From Streptomyces sp. NRRL F-6492 (GTDB lineage: Bacteria > Actinomycetota > Actinomycetes > Streptomycetales > Streptomycetaceae), in NCBI RefSeq assembly GCF_001280125.1, contig NZ_LGEG01000019.1, positions 1-17,474 on the forward strand: a DNA stretch of 17,474 nucleotides, written 5' to 3'. The notes under the pieces were generated by a model. That model saw only the letters and a program-made list of their open reading frames with translations. It did not search any database and was not told the origin of the DNA. Position 1 is the stretch's first letter, and every line of letters starts with the position of its first letter. This document shows, one piece after another, positions 1 to 6,738 of the stretch. Made by a program: the position numbers and the translations under genes.

Positions 1-1
1 T

Positions 2-33
2 CCCCGAGCTCCATCCACCCCCGAGCTCCATCC
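2..33. repeat. 15-bp direct repeat upstream of the GH81 gene
   Basis: CCCCGAGCTCCATCC occurs at 2-16 and again at 19-33, a 17-bp period. Each copy contains the palindrome GAGCTC. It lies directly upstream of the glucanase gene, where a regulator could bind, but the window starts here and no promoter can be placed. Function is unknown. Confidence 0.6.
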
Positions 34-60
34 GCCGCAGACGACATGAGGTGCCCCTTC

Positions 61-2838
61 ATGCCATCCCCCCGCACCCGGCCCGCCGCAGCGCTGGTCC
101 TGGTCTCCGCCCTCGCCGCCGTGGGACTCGGCCCCGCCGCCGTCCCCGCGGCCGCGGCCACCGTCCCCGCGGGCGCCGGAAGCTATTCCGACACCCGCCC
201 CGCCGGTACCTCCGGACCCACCACCAACACCGGCGCCCCGGTCACCCCCAAGGTCACCGCCGCCGCCCAGGGCAAGCCCGTCCCCACCAACGACTGGTGG
301 TCCTCCCTCGCCTTCCAGCGCTACGGGGACAACCCGTACTCCACCCCCATGTACGGCCACCCGCTCACCTATCAGGCCGTCTCCGGCGGCCTGGAGGTCG
401 GCTACCCCACCAGCCCCGCGATCGTGGGCGACGGGCGCCAGTACGAGTTCGCCCACAAGCGCGACCTCACCCTCGGCCTCACCGGCCTCAACTCGCCCGA
501 CACCAAGGCCGACGCCTGGTCCGACTGGACCGTCACCCCCTACTGGTCCGACGGCGCCCGCACCCTGCGCACCACCATCGGCCACGGCCTGCCCTTCGTG
601 TACGCCAAGGGCACCGGCGGCGACGCCCGGATCACCACCGCCCAGGCCCCCACGGTCTTCTCCGACCAGGGCAACGTCCTCGGCATCACCGTCGCCGGCC
701 ACCACTACGCCCTCTTCTCGCCGAGCGGCACCGACTGGAACGTCTCCGGCTCCACCATCACCGCGGGCCTCGGCGGCAAGGACTACTTCTCCGTCGCCGT
801 CCTGCCCTCCACCGACGCGCTCGCCACGTACCGCAAGTACGCCTACAGCTTCGTCACCGGCTCCACGGTCAACTGGAGCTACGACGCCGGCACCGTCCGC
901 GCCACCTACGGCCTCACCACCGAGGCCAGGGAGGGCACCGAGCGCGGCACCCTCCAGGCGCTCTACCGCCACCAGTGGCTGCACACCACCGACCCGCTGA
1001 CCCCGTACACCTACGTCTCGCCCCGGGGCACCATGAAGGTCCGCGAGGCGGCCTCCTTCACCACCGCCCAGAAGGCCGCCGCCACCCTCCCGGGCCTGCC
1101 CGGCAGCGGGATCGACACGGCCCGCCTGCGCGGCTACCTGAACGAGGTCGCGAACTCCTCCGACCCGTTCTCCGGAGCCGTCGACACGTACTGGACCGGC
1201 AAGGCCCTCGGCAAGCTCGCCCAGCTCGTGCCGCTCGCCGACCAGATCGGCGAGGGCGCGATCCGCGACAAGCTCCTCGGCCTGATCAAGGGCCGCCTCC
1301 AGGAGTGGTTCACGGCCGGCGGCGCCACCGAGTTCTCGTACGACAAGGCCTGGAAGACCCTCACCGGCTACCCGGCCTCCTACGGCAGCGACACCGAGCT
1401 CAACGACCACCACTTCCACTACGGCTACTACGTGTACGCCGCCGCGATCGTCGCCCAGTACGACCCGAACTGGGCCGCCGACTCCGCCTGGGGGACCATG
1501 GTCAAGACCCTGGTCCGCGACACCGCCAACCCCAGCCGCACCGACAGTGCCTTCCCCTTCCTGCGCGGCTTCGACGTCTACGCGGGACACAGCTGGGCCA
1601 GCGGCCACCAGGGCTTCGCCGCCGGCAACAACCAGGAGTCGTCCTCCGAGTCGACCAACCTCAGCGCCGCCCTCGTCCTGTGGGGCGCGGCCACCGGCGA
1701 CGCCTCCCTGCGCGACCTCGGCACCTACCTCCTGACCACCGAGGCCGAGGCCGTCGCCCAGTACTGGTTCGACGCCGACCAGCAGGTCTTCCCCGGCTCC
1801 TTCCAGCACGACACCGTCGGCATGGTCTGGGGCAGCGGCGGCGCCTACTCCACCTGGTGGACCGCCAACCCGGAGGAGATCCACGGCATCAACGTCCTGC
1901 CCGTGACCAGCGGGAGCTCGCTCCAGCTCGGTGCGCGCAAGGACGCCATCCGGCGCAACATCGCCGAGCTGGAGCGCGAGAACGGCGGCCCCGCCGTCGA
2001 GTGGCGCGACATCCTCTGGGAGTTCCAGTCCCTCGCCGACCCCGGCGCCGCCAAGGCCAAGTGGGACGCGGGGAACGCCGGATACACCCCGGAGGCCGGC
2101 GAGTCCAAGGCCCACACCTACCACTGGATCACCGCGCTCGACGCGCTCGGCGCCCCCGACGCCACCGTCACCGGATCGATCCCCACCTCCGCCGTCTTCG
2201 CCAAGGGCACCACGCGCACCTACGTGGCCCACAACCACGGCTCGACCGCCCGCACGGTCACCTTCTCCGACGGCAAGTCCCTCTCCGTGCCGGCGCGTTC
2301 CACCGCCACCGGCAACGGCACGGCGGGCCCCGGTCCCGACCCCGAGCCGGAGCCGGGCTCCGGCAACACCTTCCAGCTCCGCACCGGCGGCACGCTCACC
2401 ACGGCCACCGGCGCCGCGGCGGGCGGCGACACCCTCGCCTCGGCGCAGGGCGGCAACCACGACGGCACCCCGAACAAGCCGCTCGTCTACGTCGTCAAGA
2501 ACGTCAACGGCACGCTCCGGGCGGGCGGTTCGACCGCCTTCCGGCTCCAGGTGGACGCCGGCACGTCGGTCGGCCTCGGCCAGCAGGCCCGGATCAGCTA
2601 CGACCTCACCGGCGACGGCACCTTCGACCGCACGGAGACGTACCACTACTTCGCGACCGACCCGGTCACGGGCTGGGAGGAGTACGCCCAGTCCCGGGGC
2701 CTGAAGTCCGCCACCGGCACGCTCGGCAACCTGCGCGGCGGGACGGTGCGCCTGGAGGTCTGGAGCGCGATCGGCAACGGCGACGCGCGGCTCCAGACGG
2801 GCACGGACCGGTCCGTGGTGGTCATCCCGTACGACTGA
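61..2838 (+). CDS. Secreted GH81 endo-beta-1,3-glucanase with C-terminal glucan-binding-type module
   Basis: This 925-aa protein is an extracellular endo-1,3-beta-glucanase (laminarinase) of family GH81, which hydrolyses beta-1,3-glucan with inversion. The ATG at 61 is preferred over the one at 46 because AGGTG (50-53 region) sits about 7 nt before it. A signal peptide is visible: a short Arg-containing start, a hydrophobic core, then an Ala-rich cleavage region near residues 28-33. The family entry motif VPTNDWW lies at about residues 74-80. NDHHFHYGY holds the probable catalytic Asp (D449), and NQESSSE holds two Glu four residues apart (E526, E530). This matches the Asp/Glu/Glu pattern known from characterised GH81 enzymes. 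A Pro/Glu-rich linker (about 756-768) leads to a C-terminal domain of about 155 aa that looks like a CBM56-type beta-1,3-glucan-binding module. That last assignment is less certain than the catalytic domain. Confidence 0.93.
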   Translation: MPSPRTRPAAALVLVSALAAVGLGPAAVPAAAATVPAGAGSYSDTRPAGTSGPTTNTGAPVTPKVTAAAQGKPVPTNDWWSSLAFQRYGDNPYSTPMYGHPLTYQAVSGGLEVGYPTSPAIVGDGRQYEFAHKRDLTLGLTGLNSPDTKADAWSDWTVTPYWSDGARTLRTTIGHGLPFVYAKGTGGDARITTAQAPTVFSDQGNVLGITVAGHHYALFSPSGTDWNVSGSTITAGLGGKDYFSVAVLPSTDALATYRKYAYSFVTGSTVNWSYDAGTVRATYGLTTEAREGTERGTLQALYRHQWLHTTDPLTPYTYVSPRGTMKVREAASFTTAQKAAATLPGLPGSGIDTARLRGYLNEVANSSDPFSGAVDTYWTGKALGKLAQLVPLADQIGEGAIRDKLLGLIKGRLQEWFTAGGATEFSYDKAWKTLTGYPASYGSDTELNDHHFHYGYYVYAAAIVAQYDPNWAADSAWGTMVKTLVRDTANPSRTDSAFPFLRGFDVYAGHSWASGHQGFAAGNNQESSSESTNLSAALVLWGAATGDASLRDLGTYLLTTEAEAVAQYWFDADQQVFPGSFQHDTVGMVWGSGGAYSTWWTANPEEIHGINVLPVTSGSSLQLGARKDAIRRNIAELERENGGPAVEWRDILWEFQSLADPGAAKAKWDAGNAGYTPEAGESKAHTYHWITALDALGAPDATVTGSIPTSAVFAKGTTRTYVAHNHGSTARTVTFSDGKSLSVPARSTATGNGTAGPGPDPEPEPGSGNTFQLRTGGTLTTATGAAAGGDTLASAQGGNHDGTPNKPLVYVVKNVNGTLRAGGSTAFRLQVDAGTSVGLGQQARISYDLTGDGTFDRTETYHYFATDPVTGWEEYAQSRGLKSATGTLGNLRGGTVRLEVWSAIGNGDARLQTGTDRSVVVIPYD

Positions 2839-2896
2839 TCCTGTACGACTGATCACGTACGACTGATCCTGTACGACTGATCCCGTACGGCCGACC
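2827..2896. repeat. 14-bp tandem repeat carrying the stop codon, four good copies plus one decayed
   Basis: Four consecutive units (2827-2840, 2841-2854, 2855-2868, 2869-2882) share the 12-bp core GTACGACTGATC and differ only in their first two bases. A fifth, diverged copy begins at 2883. The first copy contains the last two codons and TGA of the glucanase gene. Because 14 is not a multiple of three, the four TGA triplets (2836, 2850, 2864, 2878) fall in all three forward frames. Confidence 0.9.
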
Positions 2897-2913
2897 CTTC
2901 GAGGGGTCACGAC

Positions 2914-2950
2914 GGCGGCGGGCCCGGGTGACGCACCCGGGCCCGCCGTC
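2914..2950. terminator. Bidirectional hairpin terminator between GH81 and LacI genes
   Basis: Arms 2914-2930 and 2934-2950 form a 17-bp stem with one G-U pair and a 3-nt ACG loop. It lies between two convergent genes. As is usual in Streptomyces there is no long U-tract. Confidence 0.85.
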
Positions 2951-2962
2951 CGCCGTCCGGGG

Positions 2963-3988
2963 TCAGGCCGAGGCGCGGCGGACCAGCGAGGTCGGGGTGA
3001 TCACGGAGCCCGGGATCTCGGGCCCGGTCCCGTCGAGCAGCCGCATCAGCAGCTTCACCATCAGCCGGCCCATGCCCTCGATGTCCTGGTGCACGGTGGT
3101 CAGGGCGGGGGAGGTCCGGCCGACCACGGAGGCCATGTCGTCGAAGCCGACGACCGCCACGTCCTCCGGCACCCGCACCCCGCGCTCCCGCAGGGTGCGC
3201 AGCGCGCCCGACGCCATCAGGTCGTTGGCGACGAACACCCCGTCCACGTCCGGCCGCCGGTCGAGCAGCTCCGCCATGGCCCGCGCGCCGCTCTCCTCGG
3301 TGAAGGCGCCCGCGCACAGCAGCTCCGGATCGGCGTCGTGGAGGACGTCCCGGTAGCCGTGCAGCCGGTCGATCGCCGACGTCTGGTCGGCGGGACCGGA
3401 GATGTGGGCGATGGTCCGGCGCCCCAGGTCCACCAGGTGCCGCACCGCCTCCCGGGCGCCGCCCCGGTTGTCGCAGTCGACGAAGGGCACGGCCGGACCG
3501 GTGCCGGGAGCCGGCCGCCCGCCGACGACCACCGGGATCCGCGCCCCCTCGATCACGGCCGGCAGGGCGTCGTCGCTGTGCAGCGAGAACGCGAGCGCGC
3601 CGTCCACGTGACCCCCGCCGAGATAGCGGGCGATCCGCTCGTGGTCCCCGGGGCCCTCCACCCACAGCAGCACCAACTGGGAGTCGTGCGCCGTCAGTTC
3701 CCGGCTGATGCCGCGCACCTGCTGCTCGAAGAACGGGTCCGAGAAGATCCGGAACTCGGGCTCCGCGATGATCACGGCCACGGCGCCGTTGCGCCGGGTG
3801 ACCAGGGTGCGGGCCGCGTGGTTGGGGACGTAACCGAGCTCCTCGACGGCCCTGCGGACCTTCTCGACCAGGGGGGCGCGCACGCCCGCGCCCCCGTTGA
3901 CGACCCGGGAGGCCGTGGCGCGGGACACACCGGCGCGCGCGGCGACGGCTTCCAGCGTGGGGCGGGGCCCCGTGGTCTGCTCGGGCAA
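2963..3988 (-). CDS. LacI-family transcriptional repressor
   Basis: This is a 341-aa repressor of the LacI/GalR family. The N-terminal helix-turn-helix and hinge helix are at residues 10-60 (PTLEAVAARAGVSRATASRV and following), with LGYVPNHAARTL typical of the hinge junction. A periplasmic-binding-like sugar sensor domain follows and ends in the usual C-terminal segment. The start chosen is TTG at 3988, because GAGGAG lies 8 nt before it and it places the HTH at the normal distance from the N-terminus. The ATG at 4048 would add 20 aa of low-complexity residues without a ribosome site. A CebR-type palindrome lies upstream at 4102-4115, so autoregulation is likely. The convergent GH81 gene suggests a role in glucan or oligosaccharide sensing. 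The effector is not readable from sequence, and it should not be called CebR because no ceb transport genes are adjacent. Confidence 0.93.
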   Translation of the reverse strand: MPEQTTGPRPTLEAVAARAGVSRATASRVVNGGAGVRAPLVEKVRRAVEELGYVPNHAARTLVTRRNGAVAVIIAEPEFRIFSDPFFEQQVRGISRELTAHDSQLVLLWVEGPGDHERIARYLGGGHVDGALAFSLHSDDALPAVIEGARIPVVVGGRPAPGTGPAVPFVDCDNRGGAREAVRHLVDLGRRTIAHISGPADQTSAIDRLHGYRDVLHDADPELLCAGAFTEESGARAMAELLDRRPDVDGVFVANDLMASGALRTLRERGVRVPEDVAVVGFDDMASVVGRTSPALTTVHQDIEGMGRLMVKLLMRLLDGTGPEIPGSVITPTSLVRRASA

Positions 3989-4101
3989 GGCGGGTGCTCC
4001 TCGACTGCGTCGGCTGGTCGGTGTACCGGGTCGTACGGGCGCGCGCACGGCTACGGGCGCGCGTTCCCGTCCGGTTCAGGATATCTGTAGCCCCCACCTT
4101 C

Positions 4102-4115
4102 TGAGAGCGCTCCCA
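4102..4115. promoter_or_regulatory. CebR/LacI-type operator
   Basis: TGAGAGCGCTCCCA differs at one position from the 14-bp palindrome TGGGAGCGCTCCCA known as the CebR box in Streptomyces. It lies 114 bp upstream of the lacI-type start codon and about 70 bp upstream of the promoter of the tRNA-like gene, so it could serve either direction. Autorepression of the LacI-family gene is the simplest reading. Confidence 0.7.
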
Positions 4116-4185
4116 AGCGAATGCGCCCGGCTTCGGCCGCGGGACGGCGCGCACCCCGGCCCCGCACCACGCCCCGGAAACCTCG

Positions 4186-4214
4186 TTGTCCCTTCCCGGC
4201 GCCCTCACTACCGT
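4186..4214 (+). promoter_or_regulatory. Housekeeping-type promoter of the tRNA-like gene
   Basis: TTGTCC (4186-4191), a 17-bp spacer, then TACCGT (4209-4214) fit the Streptomyces vegetative sigma consensus. Transcription would begin near 4219-4222, only a few bases before the 5' end of the cloverleaf at 4225. This is the short-leader arrangement usual for tRNA genes. Confidence 0.65.
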
Positions 4215-4224
4215 CAGGGCCCTA

Positions 4225-4296
4225 CGACGTGTGGCTCAGCAGCAGAGCGCCGGGCTCGGGACCCGGAGGGCGCGGGGGCGGGACCCGCCACGTCGG
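4225..4296 (+). tRNA. tRNA-Pro(CGG)-like RNA with non-canonical D-loop and T-loop
   Basis: A 72-nt cloverleaf folds with every stem fully Watson-Crick paired. The acceptor is CGACGTG (4225-4231) with CACGTCG (4289-4295). The D stem is GCTC/GAGC (4234-4237, 4245-4248). The anticodon stem is CCGGG/CCCGG (4250-4254, 4262-4266), and the T stem is GCGGG/CCCGC (4272-4276, 4284-4288). U8, G9, G26, a 7-nt anticodon loop CTCGGGA with U33, anticodon CGG and G37, a 5-nt variable loop and discriminator G73 are all in register. C1:G72 and anticodon bases G35/G36 are proline identity features of bacterial tRNA. Three features are odd. The 7-nt D-loop AGCAGCA lacks G18-G19. The T-loop GGCGGGA lacks the universal TTC, so the normal elbow contact cannot form. 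The discriminator is G rather than the A73 usual for bacterial tRNA-Pro. CCA is not encoded. It may be a divergent tRNA or a tRNA mimic. The next gene starts 3 nt after it. Confidence 0.75.
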
Positions 4297-4299
4297 CTT

Positions 4300-6621
4300 A
4301 TGGACACCCACGCTGACAAGCAGCCGCAGATCCCTTCCGCCTCCTACGCCGAGGGCCGACCGGCCCGCGCCTTCGCCACCGCCCTCACCCACGAGGACCC
4401 CGCCACGCGCGAGCGTGCCGGGGTACGGGTCCGCGGCTGGCGCCAGGTGCTCGCCGGCACGGCCGACGGCACGCTGCGGATCGGCTCGCGCACCCCCGTC
4501 AGGGGACTGCCCGCCTGGGTGACCCCGGAAGTGCTGCACGGCGGCTTCGCCACGGGCGGCGCCAGGGCCGGCGGCCCCCTCCTGCCGTACGAGGCCGAGG
4601 CGGCGCGGAAGGCCGGCGTGCCGGAGGACCGGGAGGCCCTCTTCGCCCACGGCCTCACCGAGGAGGGCCTCGCGGAGCTGTGGGCGCTCCTCGACGGCGC
4701 CCGCTACGAGGTGACCGTCCCCGAGGAGGCCGCGCTGCTCACGGTGGCCTGGCTGGTGCGCGCGGGGGAGACCGGAGCGGCCCTCGGACTCGTCCGGGAG
4801 ACAAGCCCGTTCGCGGGCACGCTGCGCTTCACCCCGCGCCCGTCCGCGGCCCCGGCCCCCGACCCCGGCGCCGTGCACCGCCGTACCGTCGCGCAGGCCG
4901 GGGCCGCCCTGGCCCGCCGGGGTCCGAACGACGCCGTCGAGACCCAGCGCGAGGCGCTCCGCGTCTGGCGGCCCTTCGCGGACGAGCTGCTGGGGCACTG
5001 GCTGGAGACGGCGGGCCCCGACCACCGGGTCCTCGACCGCGAGCCGGGCGACGGGTGGCACGCGCGCGGTGCCGCCCTCCTCGACCGCTACCGGGTCCTG
5101 GCCCGCGAGCACACCCGCTGCGGCGGACACCGCGACCCCAAGGGCAACCTCGGGATCCTGCGCGGGGCCCTGGAGGAGACCGTCGCCGGCCGCCCGCTCG
5201 ACGCGCGGCGCCTCGGGCTCCTCCGGCACGCCGCCGCCTCGATGGTCCGCAAGCGGGGGCTGCCCGGTTCGGACCGGCACACGGCGGTACGGAGCGCCCG
5301 GGCGGCCCAGGCCGCGCTGCCCGCCCACCACGACCTCGCCCGTCTCGTCGCCGACCGGATGTCCGGCCTCCCGCAGGACGTCGGCGCCGCCGACCCGGCC
5401 GCGCTCCTCGTCCCGGTGACCGGGGCCGAGCAGCGCCGCTCCGGCCTGCCCGCCGGGACGGCCGTGCCGCCCGCGGTCCGCCGCGTGGTCGAAAGGGCGC
5501 GGAGCGCGCCCCTGCCCGTCCTGGTGGAGCTCGGCGTCGTTCCCTCCGCCGAGGTGATGGCCGAGCTCGTGCCCCAGCTCGTCGCCGCCGAGACGGCCGG
5601 GGCCTACCGGGACGCGCCGCTGCGCGCGCTCATGGCCGCCAACTACCGGGCGTTCCGCGAACGGCGCTCGCTGCTGCTGCTCGATCTGGAGCGGCAGGTC
5701 CGGCCGGACGAACTGCCCTGGGTCCGTGCGGTGTCGGCGCAGCACCGTACCGACGCGCGCGTGCGCGACTCCGCGCACGCGACCCTGCGGCACCTCGCCG
5801 AGGTCGCCGTCGACGGCTTCCCCGGCACCCTGCTGCCCAACCCGCTCGTCCGCGAACTCGCCGTCCTCGCCCGCCGGGCCGGGCTGGACGCGCCCCTGGT
5901 CGAGGAGCTGGCCGCCGACATCTTCACGGGCACCTTCAGCCCCAAGTTCCGGGCGGCCGCCGCGGTGGCCGGGGAACTGCTCGAAGGATCCCTGTACGCG
6001 CGGTACTACGGCATCGACTACGCGGCCGTCCACGTCCTGGCCGGCGGGCAGAGGGGCCGCGGGGCCTCCCGGCGGAGCGCCGCCCGGGACGCGCCCGCGT
6101 TCGCCGCGCTGTGCCACGAGCGGGCCGGCGGGCACTCCTCCGGCAGCGTGGCGGGGAACGGCGCGGTGATCGAGCAGTCCCAGATCCTCACCACCCACAA
6201 CCTCGCCACCCTGGTCCACCGCGTCGGCGTCGCACCCGCCTCCGGCTGGGCGGAATCGGCCCGCCGCTGCTTCGTCACGGTGTGCCGCCTGACGGAGCGG
6301 GCCCGGCACGAGCCGCGCCCGCTCGGCACGGTGAAGGACGCGGCGTACGCCTGGCGGCAGCTGCTGTTCCACCTGTCGCTGTGCGACGGGGCGGCGGCGG
6401 CCGCGGTGCTGGCCGGGATGCCGGAGGAGGCGGCCCGTCACCCGGCCCGGGTGGCCGCCCTCCTGGAACCGGCCCTGGCCGGCCTCCGGCTGGTCGCCGA
6501 CGGGGGCTCCTTCGCCGCCGACGGCACGGCGGACGCCGGACGCGCCCGGCGACTGACCGGCTGGACCACGACGGGCGACCACTGGCTGTGCGGGGGGACC
6601 GGACGCACCGACCGGCGGTGA
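4300..6621 (+). CDS. Protein of unknown function (773 aa) directly downstream of the tRNA-like RNA
   Basis: I do not recognise a characterised family. The protein is 773 aa, appears largely helical, and has no signal peptide or membrane segment, so it is probably cytosolic. Two stretches look like conserved cores. One is near residues 56-87 (GTLRIGSRTPVRGLPAWVTP and following, ending GGFATG). The other is SVAGNGAVIEQSQILTTHNL around residues 616-635, shortly after a Cys in LCHERAGG near 605. The repeated helical Ala/Leu/Arg-rich segments between them would suit a HEAT-like scaffold, but that is only an impression. ATG 4300 is chosen because upstream in-frame starts (TTG 4186, GTG 4231) lie in the promoter and in the cloverleaf. 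No good Shine-Dalgarno precedes 4300. Gene and tRNA-like RNA appear to share one promoter and end at the 6684-6726 terminator. I infer a functional link to the RNA; the biochemical role is unknown. Confidence 0.85.
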   Translation: MDTHADKQPQIPSASYAEGRPARAFATALTHEDPATRERAGVRVRGWRQVLAGTADGTLRIGSRTPVRGLPAWVTPEVLHGGFATGGARAGGPLLPYEAEAARKAGVPEDREALFAHGLTEEGLAELWALLDGARYEVTVPEEAALLTVAWLVRAGETGAALGLVRETSPFAGTLRFTPRPSAAPAPDPGAVHRRTVAQAGAALARRGPNDAVETQREALRVWRPFADELLGHWLETAGPDHRVLDREPGDGWHARGAALLDRYRVLAREHTRCGGHRDPKGNLGILRGALEETVAGRPLDARRLGLLRHAAASMVRKRGLPGSDRHTAVRSARAAQAALPAHHDLARLVADRMSGLPQDVGAADPAALLVPVTGAEQRRSGLPAGTAVPPAVRRVVERARSAPLPVLVELGVVPSAEVMAELVPQLVAAETAGAYRDAPLRALMAANYRAFRERRSLLLLDLERQVRPDELPWVRAVSAQHRTDARVRDSAHATLRHLAEVAVDGFPGTLLPNPLVRELAVLARRAGLDAPLVEELAADIFTGTFSPKFRAAAAVAGELLEGSLYARYYGIDYAAVHVLAGGQRGRGASRRSAARDAPAFAALCHERAGGHSSGSVAGNGAVIEQSQILTTHNLATLVHRVGVAPASGWAESARRCFVTVCRLTERARHEPRPLGTVKDAAYAWRQLLFHLSLCDGAAAAAVLAGMPEEAARHPARVAALLEPALAGLRLVADGGSFAADGTADAGRARRLTGWTTTGDHWLCGGTGRTDRR

Positions 6622-6683
6622 CCGGACGGCGAACGTCCCGGCCACCGCCGAAGCGGCCGTGGGGACCGGGAGACCGCCCGCAC

Positions 6684-6726
6684 ACGGAAGCGCCCCGCGT
6701 GCTCCTGGCACGCGGGGCGCTTCCGT
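6684..6726. terminator. Bidirectional hairpin terminator, 19-bp perfect stem
   Basis: Arms 6684-6702 and 6708-6726 pair perfectly over 19 bp with a 5-nt loop (TCCTG). It lies between the convergent 773-aa gene and cbtA and should stop transcription from both sides. Confidence 0.9.
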
Positions 6727-6738
6727 ACGGATCGGTGG

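Noticed and set aside
46..60. ATG at 46 as glucanase start
   Set aside because: No ribosome site precedes it, whereas ATG 61 has AGGTG at proper spacing and starts a better signal peptide.
2907..4208. 433-aa minus-strand frame over the LacI gene
   Set aside because: Arg/Pro/Gly-rich shadow in another frame. The 2963-3988 frame has a complete LacI-family sequence and a good ribosome site.
4225..4296. Reading the cloverleaf as an ordinary housekeeping tRNA-Pro, or as the mistranslating tRNA-ProA described in some Streptomyces
   Set aside because: The D- and T-loops lack universal bases, unlike housekeeping tRNA-Pro. tRNA-ProA decodes alanine codons, whereas this anticodon is CGG, and no second ProRS gene is in the window.
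4186..4299. Longer start (TTG 4186 or GTG 4231) for the 773-aa protein
   Set aside because: TTG 4186 is the -35 hexamer and GTG 4231 lies inside the perfectly paired cloverleaf. The extra residues are not protein-like.
4222..6711. 829-aa open frame on the minus strand opposite the 773-aa gene
   Set aside because: It is a GC-rich shadow frame with low-complexity Gly/Arg/Pro composition. It runs through the terminator hairpin and the tRNA-like gene. The plus-strand frame has protein-like composition and motifs.
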